Positions 1 through 11,508 of a stretch of DNA of 64,000 nt are shown here, one piece after another. A program made the position numbers and the translations under genes. How positions within the stretch are numbered: position 1 is the first letter of the stretch; every line of letters starts with the position of its first letter. The stretch comes from Pristionchus mayeri (taxonomy: Eukaryota > Nematoda > Chromadorea > Rhabditida > Neodiplogasteridae). The stretch lies in NCBI GenBank assembly GCA_036245805.1, contig BTRK01000004.1, forward strand, positions 186,001-250,000, read 5' to 3'. The notes below the pieces were generated by a model that saw nothing but the letters and a program-made list of their open reading frames with translations, searched no databases and was not told the origin of the DNA.

Positions 1-2175
1 CCATTGTTAATGCAGGACCCATGGTTAAGGCAGGACCCATGGTTAAGTTAAGATCCATGAGTAAGGCAGGACCCATGGTTAAGGCAGGACCCGTGGTTAA
101 GGCAGGACCCATAGTTAAGGTAGGACCCATAGTTAAGGCAGGACCCATTGTTAATGCAGGACCAATGGTTAAGTTAAGACCCATGAGTAAGGCAGGACCC
201 ATGGTTAAGGCATATCCCATGGTTAAGGCAGGACCCATGGTTAAGATAAGACCCATGGTTAAGGCAGGACCCATGGTTAAGGTAAGACCCATGGGCTAGG
301 CAGGGCCCATGGTTAAGGCAGGACCTATGGTTAAGGTAAGACCCATGGTTATGGCAGGACCCATGGTTAAGGTAGGACCCATGGTTAAGGCAGGACCCAT
401 AGTTAAGGCAGGACCCATAGTTAAGGCAGGACCCATGGTTAAGGCAGGACCCATGGTTAAGTTAAGATCCATGAGTAAGGCAGGACCCATGGTTAAGTTA
501 AGATCCATGAGTAAGGCAGGACCCATGGTTAAGGCATATACCATGGTTAAGGCAGGACCCATGGTTAAGGCAGGACCCGTGGTTAAGGCAGGACCCATAG
601 TTAAGGTAGGACCCATAGTTAAGGCAGGACCCATTGTTAATGCAGGACCCATGGTTATGGCAGGACCCATGATTAAGGCAGGACCCATGGTTAAGGTAAG
701 ACCCATGGTTAAGGCAGGACTCCATTGTTAATGCAGGACTCCATGGTTAAGGCATATACCATGGTTAAGGCAGGACCCATGGTTAAGGTAGGACCCATAG
801 TTAAGGCAGGACCCATTGTTAAGGTAGGACCCATAGTTAAGGCAGGACCCATTGTTAATGCAGGACCAATGGTTAAGTTAAGACCCATGAGTAAGGCAGG
901 ACCCATGGTTAAGGCATATCCCATGGTTAAGGCAGGACCCATGGTTAAGATAAGACCCATGGTTAAGGCAGGACCCATGGTTAAGGTAAGACCCATGGGC
1001 TAGGCAGGGCCCATGGTTAAGGCAGGACCTATGGTTAAGGCAGGACCCATGGTAAAGGGAGGACCCGTGGTTAAGGCAGGACCCATAGTTAAGGCAGGAC
1101 CCATAGTTAAGGCAGGACCCATAGTTAAGGCAGGACCCATTGTTAATGCAGGACCCATGGTTAAGGCAGGACCAATGGTTAAGTTAAGACCCATGAGTAA
1201 GGCAGGACCCATGGTTAAGGCATATCCCATGGTTAAGGCAGGACCCATGGTTAAGATAAGACCCATGGTTAAGGCAGGACCCATGGTTAAGGTAAGACCC
1301 ATGGGTTAGGCAGGGCCCATGGTTAAGGCAGGACCTATGGTTAAGGTAAGACCCATGGTTATGGCAGGACCCATGGTTAAGGTAGGACCCATGGTTAAGG
1401 CAGGACCCATGGTTAAGGCAGGACCCATGGTTAAGGCAGGACCCATGGTTATGGCAGGACCCATGATTAAGGCAGGACCCATGGTTAAGGTAAGACCCAT
1501 GGTTAAGGCAGGACTCCATTGTTAATGCAGGACTCCATTGTTAATGCAGGACCCATGGTTAAGGCAGGACCCATGGTTAAGTTAAGATCCATGAGTAAGG
1601 CAGGACCCATGGTTAAGGCATATACCATGGTTAAGGCAGGACCCATGGTTAAGGCAGGACCCGTGGTTAAGGCAGGACCCATAGTTAAGGTAGGACCCAT
1701 AGTTAAGGCAGGACCCATTGTTAATGCAGGACCAATGGTTAAGTTAAGACCCATGAGTAAGGCAGGACCCATGGTTAAGGCATATCCCATGGTTAAGGCA
1801 GGACCCATGGTTAAGATAAGACCCATGGTTAAGGCAGGACCCATGGTTAAGGTAAGACCCATGGGCTAGGCAGGGCCCATGGTTAAGGCAGGACCTATGG
1901 TTAAGGTAAGACCCATGGTTATGGCAGGACCCATGGTTAAGGTAGGACCCATGGTTAAGGCAGGACCCATAGTTAAGGCAGGACCCATAGTTAAGGCAGG
2001 ACCCATTGTTAATGCAGGACCCATGGTTAAGGCAGGACCAATGGTTAAGTTAAGACCCATGAGTAAGGCAGGACCCATGGTTAAGGCATATCCCATGGTT
2101 AAGGCAGGACCCATGGTTAAGATAAGACCCATGGTTAAGGCAGGACCCATGGTTAAGGTAAGACCCATGGGTTAG
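1..2175 (+). repeat. TAG-bounded short HOR blocks, left part
   Basis: TAG landmark monomers end at 299, 1003, 1309, 1869 and 2175, giving blocks of 704, 306, 560 and 306 bp. 306 is 17 monomers exactly; 560 and 704 are 31 and 39 monomers plus 2 bp, the 2 bp coming from a pair of 19-bp GGACTCC monomers near 720 and 1513. Most blocks end with the same ordered series: GGACCAATGG, TTAAGTTAAGACCC, ATGAGTAAGG, GCATATCCC, AGATAAGACCC, GGTAAGACCC, then TAG. That fixed order shows the unit of amplification is the block, not the single monomer. Nothing else is present. Confidence 0.85.
289..312. other. TAG-bearing landmark monomer with inverted repeat (type example)
   Basis: This is the first of roughly 75 copies of the landmark monomer in which GGTTAAGG became GGGCTAGG or GGGTTAGG, always followed by CAGGGCCC. 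Here arms CCATGGGC (289-296) and GCCCATGG (305-312) form a perfect 8-bp inverted repeat around an 8-base spacer. In the GGGTTAGG form the arms shrink to 7 bp, but ACCCATGGGT becomes a 10-bp palindrome. The TAG stops the MVKAGP frame, and the following GCCC-ATG resumes it in the same phase. GGGCTAGG copies end near 299, 1003, 1869, 4635, 5085, 11163, 12883, 16677, 18631, 20427, 22985, 25941, 35245, 38231, 40477, 42325, 44118, 47500, 49056, 50809, 52460, 54201, 55789, 58931 and 59709. Whether a hairpin forms is inference. Confidence 0.75.
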
Positions 2176-3443
2176 GCAGGGCCCATGGTTAAGGCAGGAC
2201 CTATGGTTAAGGTAAGACCCATGGTTATGGCAGGACCCATGGTTAAGGTAGGACCCATGGTTAAGGCATATCCCATGGTTAAGTTAAGATCCATGAGTAA
2301 GGCAGGACCCATGGTTAAGGCATATCCCATGGTTAAGGCAGGACCCATGGTTAAGGAAGGACCCGTGGTTAAGGCAGGACCCATAGTTAAGGCAGGACCT
2401 ATTGTTAAGGCTGGACCCATGGTTAAGGCAGGCAGAACCCATAGTTAAGGGAGGACCCATTGTTAATGCAGGACCCATGGTTAAGGGACCAAAGTTGAGG
2501 CAGGACCCATGGTTAAGGCAGGCGGGACCCATAGTTAAGGCAGGACCCATTGTTAATGCAGGGCCCATGGTTAATGCACGACCCACGGTTAAGGCAGGAC
2601 CCATGGTTAATGCACGACCCACGGTTAAGGCAGGACCCATGGTTAAGGGAGGACCCGTGGTTAAGGCAGGACCCATAGTTAAGGCAGGACCCATGGTTAA
2701 GGTAACACCCATGGTTAATGCAGGACCCATGGTTAAGGCAGGACCCATGGTTATGTTAAGATTCATGAGTAAGGCAGGACCCATGGTTAAGTTAAGATCC
2801 ATGAGTAAGGCAGGACCCATGGTTAAGGCAGGACCCATGGTTAAGGCAGGACCCATGGTTATGGCAGGACCCATGGTTAAGGCAGGACCCATGGTTAAGG
2901 TAAGGCCCATGGTTAAGGCACGTCCCATGGTTAAGGTAAGACCCATGGTTAAGGCACGTCCCATGGTTAAGGTAAGACCCATGGTGATGGCAGGACCCAT
3001 AGTTAAGGCAGGACCCATAGTTAAGGCAGGACCTATTGTTAAGGCAGGACCCATGGTTAAGGCAGGCAGGACCCATAGTTAAGGGAGGACCCATTGTTAA
3101 TGCAGGACCCATGGTTAAGGGAGGACCCAAAGTTGAGGCAGGGCCCATGGTTAATGCACGACCCACGGTTAAGGCAGGACCCATGGTAAAGGGAGGACCC
3201 GTGGTTAAGGCAGGACCCATAGTTAAGGCAGGACCCATAGTTAAGGCAGGACCCATAGTTAAGGCAGGACCCATTGTTAATGCAGGACCCATGGTTAAGG
3301 CAGGACCAATGGTTAAGTTAAGACCCATGAGTAAGGCAGGACTCATGGTTAAGGCATATCCCATGGTTAAGGCAGGACCCATGGTTAAGATAAGACCCAT
3401 GGTTAAGGCAGGACCCATGGTTAAGGTAAGACCCATGGGTTAG
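2176..3443 (+). repeat. 1.27-kb module, copy 1
   Basis: This segment runs from one TAG landmark to the next and is nearly identical to 5482-6713, shifted by 3306 bp at its start and 3270 bp at its end. Both copies share a private 4-bp deletion (AAGGGACCAAAG instead of AAGGGAGGACCCAAAG, near 2488 and 5794), the 22-bp monomers GCAGGCAGAACCC and GCAGGCGGGACCC, and ATGTTAAGATTCATGAG. Copy 1 carries one extra 36-bp dimer containing GCACGTCCC near 2915-2970, which accounts exactly for the 1268 versus 1232 bp lengths. Confidence 0.85.
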
Positions 3444-5481
3444 GCAGGGCCCATGGTTAAGGCAGGACCTATGGTTAAGGTAAGACCCATGGTTAAGGCA
3501 GGACCCATGGTTAAGGTAGGACCCATGGTTAAGGCAGGACCCATGGTTAAGGCAGGACCCATAGTTAAGGCAGGACACATGGTTAAGGCAGGACCCATAG
3601 TTAAGGCAGGACCCATGGTTAAGGCAGGACCCATGGTTAAGGCAGGACCCATGGTTATGGCAGGACCCATGATTAAGGCAGGACCCATGGTTAAGGTAAG
3701 ACCCATGGTTAAGGCACGTCCCATGGTTAAGGTAAGACCCATGGTTATGGCAGGACCCATGGTTAAGGCAGGACCCATTGTTAATGCAGGACCCATGGTT
3801 AAGGCAGGACTCCATTGTTAATGCAGGACTCCATTGTTAATGCAGGACCCATGGTTAAGGCAGGACCCATGGTTAAGTTAAGATCCATGAGTAAGGCAGG
3901 ACCCATGGTTAAGGCATATCCCATGGTTAAGGCAGGACCCATGGTTAAGATAAGACCCATGGTTAAGGCAGGACCCATGGTTAAGGTAAGACCCATGGGT
4001 TAGGCAGGGCCCATGGTTAAGGCAGGACCTATGGTTAAGGTAAGACCCATGGTTATGGCAGGACCCATGGTTAAGGTAGGACCCATGGTTAAGGCAGGAC
4101 CCATGGTTAAGGCAGGACCCATAGTTAAGGCAGGACACATGGTTAAGGCAGGACCCATAGTTAAGGCAGGACCCATGGTTAAGGCAGGACCCATGGTTAA
4201 GGCAGGACCCATGGTTATGGCAGGACCCATGATTAAGGCAGGACCCATGGTTAAGGTAAGACCCATGGTTAAGGCAGGACTCCATTGTTAATGCAGGACT
4301 CCATTGTTAATGCAGGACCCATGGTTAAGGCAGGACCCATGGTTAAGTTAAGATCCATGAGTAAGGCAGGACCCATGGTTAAGGCATATACCATGGTTAA
4401 GGCAGGACCCATGGTTAAGGCAGGACCCGTGGTTAAGGCAGGACCCATAGTTAAGGTAGGACCCATAGTTAAGGCAGGACCCATTGTTAATGCAGGACCA
4501 ATGGTTAAGTTAAGACCCATGAGTAAGGCAGGACCCATGGTTAAGGCATATCCCATGGTTAAGGCAGGACCCATGGTTAAGATAAGACCCATGGTTAAGG
4601 CAGGACCCATGGTTAAGGTAAGACCCATGGGCTAGGCAGGGCCCATGGTTAAGGCAGGACCTATGGTTAAGGTAAGACCCATGGTTATGGCAGGACCCAT
4701 GGTTAAGGTAGGACCCATGGTTAAGGCAGGACCCATAGTTAAGGCAGGACCCATAGTTAAGGCAGGACCCATGGTTAAGGCAGGACCCATGGTTAAGTTA
4801 AGATCCATGAGTAAGGCAGGACCCATGGTTAAGGCATATACCATGGTTAAGGCAGGACCCATGGTTAAGGCAGGACCCGTGGTTAAGGCAGGACCCATAG
4901 TTAAGGTAGGACCCATAGTTAAGGCAGGACCCATTGTTAATGCAGGACCAATGGTTAAGTTAAGACCCATGAGTAAGGCAGGACCCATGGTTAAGGCATA
5001 TCCCATGGTTAAGGCAGGACCCATGGTTAAGATAAGACCCATGGTTAAGGCAGGACCCATGGTTAAGGTAAGACCCATGGGCTAGGCAGGGCCCATGGTT
5101 AAGGCAGGACCTATGGTTAAGGTAAGACCCATGGTTATGGCAGGACCCATGGTTAAGGTACGACCCATGGTTAAGGCAGGACCCATAGTTAAGGCAGGAC
5201 CCATAGTTAAGGCAGGACCCATTGTTAATGCAGGACCCATGGTTAAGTTAAGACCCATGAGTAAGGCAGGACCCATGGTTAAGGCATATCCCATGGTTAA
5301 GGCAGGACCCATGGTTAAGATAAGACCCATGGTTAAGGCAGGACCCATGGTTAAGATAAGACCCATGAGTAAGGCAGGACCCATGGTTAAGGCATATCCC
5401 ATGGTTAAGGCAGGACCCATGGTTAAGATAAGACCCATGGTTAAGGCAGGACCCATGGTTAAGATAAGACCCATGGGTTAG
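3444..5481 (+). repeat. TAG-bounded short HOR blocks, right part
   Basis: TAG landmarks end at 4003, 4635, 5085 and 5481, giving blocks of 560, 632, 450 and 396 bp (31 and 35 monomers plus 2 bp, then 25 and 22 monomers exactly). The 19-bp GGACTCC doublets are near 3809 and 4279. The last block holds a local duplication of the ATGAGTAAGG, GCATATCCC, AGATAAGACCC run at about 5250-5475. The blocks resemble those at 1-2175, so the 1.25-kb module looks inserted or exchanged into an older short-block array. Confidence 0.8.
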
Positions 5482-6713
5482 GCAGGGCCCATGGTTAAGG
5501 CAGGACCTATGGTTAAGGTAAGACCCATGGTTATGGCAGGACCCATGGTTAAGGTAGGACCCATGGTTAAGGCATATCCCATGGTTAAGTTAAGATCCAT
5601 GAGTAAGGCAGGACCCATGGTTAAGGCATATCCCATGGTTAAGGCAGGACCCATGGTTAAGGAAGGACCCGTGGTTAAGGCAGGACCCATAGTTAAGGCA
5701 GGACCTATTGTTAAGGCTGGACCCATGGTTAAGGCAGGCAGAACCCATAGTTAAGGGAGGACCCATTGTTAATGCAGGACCCATGGTTAAGGGACCAAAG
5801 TTGAGGCAGGACCCATGGTTAAGGCAGGCGGGACCCATAGTTAAGGCAGGACCCATTGTTAATGCAGGGCCCATGGTTAATGCACGACCCACGGTTAAGG
5901 CAGGACCCATGGTTAATGCACGACCCACGGTTAAGGCAGGACCCATGGTTAAGGGAGGACCCGTGGTTAAGGCAGGACCCATAGTTAAGGCAGGACCCAT
6001 GGTTAAGGTAACACCCATGGTTAATGCAGGACCCATGGTTAAGGCAGGACCCATGGTTATGTTAAGATTCATGAGTAAGGCAGGACCCATGGTTAAGTTA
6101 AGATCCATGAGTAAGGCAGGACCCATGGTTAAGGCAGGACCCATGGTTAAGGCAGGACCCATGGTTATGGCAGGACCCATGGTTAAGGCAGGACCCATGG
6201 TTAAGGTAAGACCCATGGTTAAGGCACGTCCCATGGTTAAGGTAAGACCCATGGTGATGGCAGGACCCATAGTTAAGGCAGGACCCATAGTTAAGGCAGG
6301 ACCTATTGTTAAGGCAGGACCCATGGTTAAGGCAGGCAGGACCCATAGTTAAGGGAGGACCCATTGTTAATGCAGGACCCATGGTTAAGGGAGGACCCAA
6401 AGTTGAGGCAGGGCCCATGGTTAATGCACGACCCACGGTTAAGGCAGGACCCATGGTAAAGGGAGGACCCGTGGTTAAGGCAGGACCCATAGTTAAGGCA
6501 GGACCCATAGTTAAGGCAGGACCCATAGTTAAGGCAGGACCCATTGTTAATGCAGGACCCATGGTTAAGGCAGGACCAATGGTTAAGTTAAGACCCATGA
6601 GTAAGGCAGGACCCATGGTTAAGGCATATCCCATGGTTAAGGCAGGACCCATGGTTAAGATAAGACCCATGGTTAAGGCAGGACCCATGGTTAAGGTAAG
6701 ACCCATGGGTTAG
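5482..6713 (+). repeat. 1.23-kb module, copy 2
   Basis: Second copy of the module at 2176-3443. It shares the diagnostic 4-bp deletion and every landmark in order, and lacks one 36-bp GCACGTCCC dimer. Flanking blocks on both sides differ from those around copy 1, so this is a dispersed rather than simple tandem duplication. Confidence 0.85.
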
Positions 6714-6896
6714 GCAGGGCCCATGGTTAAGGCAGGACCCATGGTTAAGGTAGAACCCATGGTTAAGGCACGTCCCATGGTTAAGGTAAGACCCATGGTT
6801 ATGGCAGGACCCATAGTTAAGGCAGGACCCATAGTTAAGGCAGGACCTATTGTTAAGGCAGGACCCATGGTTAAGGCAGGCAGGACCCATTGTTAA

Positions 6897-7278
6897 GGCA
6901 GGACCCATTGTTAATGCAGGCCCCATGGTTAAGGGAGGACCCAAAGTTGAGGCAGGGCCCATGGTTAATGCACGACCCACGGTTAAGGCAGGACCCATGG
7001 TTAAGGGAGGACACATGGTTAAGGCAGGACCCATAGTTAAGGCAGGACCCATGGTTAAGGCAGGACCCATGGTTAAGGCAGGACCCATGGTTATGGCAGG
7101 ACCCATGGTTAAGGCAGGACCCATGGTTAAGGTAAGACCCATGGTTAAGGCACGTCCCATGGTTAAGGTAAGACCCATGGTTATGGCAGGACCCATAGTT
7201 AAGGCAGGACCCATAGTTAAGGCAGGACCTATTGTTAAGGCAGGACCCATGGTTAAGGCAGGCAGGACCCATTGTTAA
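6897..7278 (+). repeat. 382-bp local tandem period
   Basis: Two 22-bp monomers with the private form GCAGGCAGGACCCATTG (ATTG instead of the usual ATAG) lie 382 bp apart, which is 21 monomers plus 4 bp. The DNA before and after each matches, so the duplication spans roughly 6760-7460. The shared private base dates the 382-bp duplication after the ATTG change. Confidence 0.8.
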
Positions 7279-7521
7279 GGCAGGACCCATTGTTAATGCA
7301 GGCCCCATGGTTAAGGGAGGACCCAAAGTTGAGGCAGGGCCCATGGTTAATGCACGACCCACGGTTAAGGCAGGACCCATGGTTAAGGGAGGACCCGTGG
7401 TTAAGGCAGGACCCATAGTTAAGGCAGGACCCATAGTTAAGGCAGGACCCATAGTTAAGGCAGGACCAATGGTTAAGTTAAGACCCATGAGACCATGGTT
7501 AAGGCAGGACCAATGGTTAAG

Positions 7522-8585
7522 TTAAGACCCATGAGTAAGGCAGGACCCATGGTTAAGGCATATCCCATGGTTAAGGCAGGACCCATGGTTAAGGTAAGAC
7601 CCATGGGTTAGGCAGGGCCCATGGTTAAGGCAGGACCTATGGTTAAGGTAAGACCCATGGTTATGGCAGGACCCATGGTTAAGGTTAAGACCCATGAGTA
7701 AGGCAGGACCCATGGTTAAGGCACGTCCCATGGTTAAGGCAGGACCCATGGTTAAGGTAAGACCCATGGGTTAGGCAGGGCCCATGGTTAAGGCAGGACC
7801 TATGGTTAAGGTAAGACCCATGGTTATGGCAGGACCCATGGTTAAGATAAGACCCATGGTTAAGGCAGGACCCATGGTTAAGGTAAGACCCATGGGCTAG
7901 GCAGGGCCCATGGTTAAGGCAGGACCTATGGTTAAGGTAAGACCCATGGTTATGGCAGGACCCATGGTTAAGGTAGGACCCATGGTTAAGGCAGGACCCA
8001 TGGTTAAGGCAGGACCCATAGTTAAGGCAGGACACATGGTTAAGGCAGGACCCATGGTTAAGGCAGGCAGGACCCATAGTTAAGGGAGGACCCATTGTTA
8101 ATGCAGGCCCCATGGTTAAGGGAGGACCCAAAGTTGAGGCAGGGCCCATGGTTAATGCACGACCCACGGTTAAGGCAGGACCCATGGTTAAGGGAGGACC
8201 CGTGGTTAAGGCAGGACCCATAGTTAAGGCAGGACCCATAGTTAAGGCAGGACCCATAGTTAAGGCAGGACCCATTGTTAATGCAGGACCCATGGTTAAG
8301 GCAGGACCAATGGTTAAGTTAAGACCCATGAGTAAGGCAGGACCCATGGTTAAGGCATATCCCATGGTTAAGGCAGGACCCATGGTTAAGGTAAGACCCA
8401 TGGGTTAGGCAGGGCCCATGGTTAAGGCAGGACCTATGGTTAAGGTAAGACCCATGGTTATGGCAGGACCCATGGTTAAGGTTAAGACCCATGAGTAAGG
8501 CAGGACCCATGGTTAAGGCACGTCCCATGGTTAAGGCAGGACCCATGGTTAAGGTAAGACCCATGGGTTAGGCAGGGCCCATGGT
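7522..8585 (+). repeat. 797-bp tandem pair with 19-bp TTAAGGTTAAG monomer
   Basis: The segments 7522-7788 and 8319-8585 are near-identical at an offset of 797 bp (44 monomers plus 5: one 19-bp and one 22-bp monomer). Each holds the 19-bp monomer TTAAGGTTAAGACCC (near 7681 and 8478) followed by ATGAGTAAGG, GCACGTCCC and a GGGTTAGG landmark. The same module recurs near 26.66, 33.23, 39.04, 39.58, 48.31, 50.07, 51.62, 53.31, 60.43, 62.55 and 63.81 kb. Confidence 0.75.
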
Positions 8586-9748
8586 TAAGGCAGGACCTAT
8601 GGTTAAGGTAAGACCCATGGTTATGGCAGGACCCATGGTTAAGGTAGGACCCATGGTTAAGGCAGGACCCATGGTTATGGCAGGACCCATGGTTAAGGCA
8701 GGACCCATGGTTAATGCAGGACCCACGGTTAAGGCAGGACCCATGGTTAAGGGAGGACCCGTGGTTAAGGCAGGACCCATAGTTAAGGCAGGACCCATGG
8801 TTAAGGTAACACCCATGGTTAATGCAGGACCCATGGTTAAGGCAGGACCCATGGTTAAGTTAAGATCCATGAGTAAGGCAGGACCCATGGTTAAGGCAGG
8901 ACCCATGGTTAAGGCAGGATCCATGGTTAAGGCAGGACCCATGGTTATGGCAGGACCCATGGTTAAGGCAGGACCCATGGTTAAGGTAAGACCCATGGTT
9001 AAGGCACGTCCCATGGTTAAGGTAAGACCCATGGTTAAGGCACGTCCCATGGTTAAGGTAAGACCCATGGTTATGGCAGGACCCATAGTTAAGGCAGGAC
9101 CCATAGTTAAGGCAGGACCTATTGTTAAGGCAGGACCCATGGTTAAGGTAGGCAGGACCCATAGTTAAGGGAGGACCCATTGTTAATGCAGGACCCATGG
9201 TTAAGGGAGGACCCAAAGTTGAGGCAGGGCCCATGGTTAATGCACGACCCACGGTTAAGGCAGGACCCATGGTTAAGGGAGGACCCGTGGTTAAGGCAGG
9301 ACCCATAGTTAAGGCAGGACCCATAGTTAAGGCAGGACCCATAGTTAAGGCAGGACCCATTGTTAATGCAGGACCCATGGTTAAGGCAGGACCAATGGTT
9401 AAGTTAAGACCCATGAGTAAGGCAGGACCCATGGTTAAGGCATATCCCATGGTTAAGGCAGGACCCATGGTTAAGATAAGACCCATGGTTAAGGCAGGAC
9501 CCATGGTTAAGGTAAGACCCATGGTTATGGCAGGACCCATGGTTAAGGTAGGACCCATGGTTAAGGCATATCCCATGGTTAAGTTAAGATCCATGAGTAA
9601 GGCAGGACCCATGGTTAAGGCATATCCCATGGTTAAGGCAGGACCCATGGTTAAGGAAGGACCCGTGGTTAAGGCAGGACCCATAGTTAAGGCAGGACCT
9701 ATTGTTAAGGCTGGACCCATGGTTAAGGCAGGCAGAACCCACAGTTAA

Positions 9749-11508
9749 GGGAGGACCCATTGTTAATGCAGGACCCATGGTTAAGGGAGGACCCAAAGTT
9801 GAGGCAGGACCCATGGTTAAGGCAGGCGGGACCCATAGTTAAGGCAGGACCCATTGTTAATGCAGGGCCCATGGTTAATGCACGACCCACGGTTAAGGCA
9901 GGACCCATGGTTAATGCACGACCCACGGATAAGGCAGGACCCATGGTTAAGGGAGGACCCGTGGTTAAGGCAGGACCCATAGTTAAGGCAGGACCCATGG
10001 TTAAGGTAACACCCATGGTTAATGCAGGACCCATGGTTAAGGCAGGACCCATGGTTAAGTTAAGATTCATGAGTAAGGCAGGACCCACGGTTAAGTTAAG
10101 ATCCATGAGTAAGGCAGGACCCATGGTTAAGGCAGGACCCATGGTTAAGGCAGGACCCATGGTTAAGGCAGGACCCATGGTTATGGCAGGACCCATGGTT
10201 AAGGCAGGACCCATGGTTAAGGTAAGACCCATGGTTAAGGCACGTCCCATGGTTAAGGTAAGACCCATGGTTAAGGCACGTCCCATGGTTAAGGTAAGAC
10301 CCATGGTTATGGCAGGACCCATAGTTAAGGCAGGACCCATAGTTAAGGCAGGACCTATTGTTAAGGCAGGACCCATGGTTAAGGCAGGCAGGACCCATAG
10401 TTAAGGGAGGACCCATTGTTAATGCAGGACCCATGGTTAAGGGAGGACCCAAAGTTGAGGCAGGGCCCATGGTTAATGCACGACCCACGGTTAAGGCAGG
10501 ACCCGTGGTTAAGGCAGGACCCATAGTTAAGGCAGGACCCATAGTTAAGGCAGGACCCATAGTTAATGCAGGACCCATTGTTAATGCAGGACCCATGGTT
10601 AAGGCAGAACCAATGGTTAAGTTAAGACCCATGAGTAAGGCAAGACCCATGGTTAAGGCATATCCCATGGTTAAGGCAGGACCCATGGTTAAGATAAGAC
10701 CCATGGTTAAGGCAGCACCCATGGTTATGGCAGGACCCATGGTTAAGGTAGGACCCATGGTTAAGGCAGGACCCATGGTTAAGGCAGGACCCATAGTTAA
10801 GGCAGGACACATGGTTAAGGCAGGACCCATGGTTATGGCAGGACCCATGATTAAGGCAGGACCCATGGTTAAGGTAAGACCCATGGTTAAGGCACGTCCC
10901 ATGGTTAAGGTAAGACCCATGGTTATGGCAGGACCCATAGTTAAGGCAGGACCCATAGTTAAGGCAGGACCTATTGTTAAGGCAGGACTCCATTGTTAAT
11001 GCAGGACTCCATTGTTAATGCAGGACCCATGGTTAAGGCAGGACCCATGGTTAAGTTAAGATCCATGAGTAAGGCAGGATCCATGGTTAAGGCAGGACCC
11101 ATGGTTAAGATAAGACCCATGGTTAAGGCAGGACCCATGGTTAAGGTAAGACCCATGGGCTAGGCAGGGCCCATGGTTAAGGCAGGACCTATGGTTAAGG
11201 TAAGACCCATGGTTATGGCAGGACCCATGGTTAAGGTAGGACCCATGGTTAAGGCAGGACCCATGGTTAAGGCAGGACCCATAGTTAAGGCAGGACACAT
11301 GGTTAAGGCAGGACCCATAGTTAAGGCAGGACCCATGGTTAAGGCAGGACCCATGGTTAAGGCAGGACCCATGGTTATGGCAGGACCCATGGTTAAGGCA
11401 GGACCCATGGTTAAGGTAAGACCCGTGGTTAAGGCAGGACCCATAGTTAAGGCAGGACCTATTGTTAAGGCTGGACCCATGGTTAAGGCAGGCAGAACCC
11501 ATAGTTAA
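9749..11508 (+). repeat. 1760-bp HOR unit (full form)
   Basis: Delimited by successive 22-bp GCAGGCAGAACCC monomers. 1760 is 97 monomers plus 14 bp, and 14 is the sum of three 22-bp monomers (+4 each) and one 19-bp doublet (+2), all visible in the unit. Subblocks in order: AAAGTTGAGG, GCAGGCGGG, two GCACGACCCACGG, GGTAACACCC, AGATTCATGAG, paired GCACGTCCC, the GGCA-duplicated monomer near 10390, the GGACTCC doublet near 10988, then a TAG landmark at 11163. Confidence 0.85.

Larger units (their letters stand above)
6714..9139 (+). repeat. Mixed-module satellite segment
   Basis: This stretch mixes modules found elsewhere and has several private marks: TAGAACCC near 6751, a 10-bp deletion at about 7491 that joins ATGAG directly to ACCATGG, and the 382-bp tandem period below. 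TAG landmarks are closely spaced (about 7612, 7773, 7899, 8408, 8571). From about 8572 it carries the module with GGTAACACCC and paired GCACGTCCC dimers that recurs near 26.8, 33.4, 40.6 and 60.6 kb. No gene or non-satellite sequence is seen. Confidence 0.75.
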
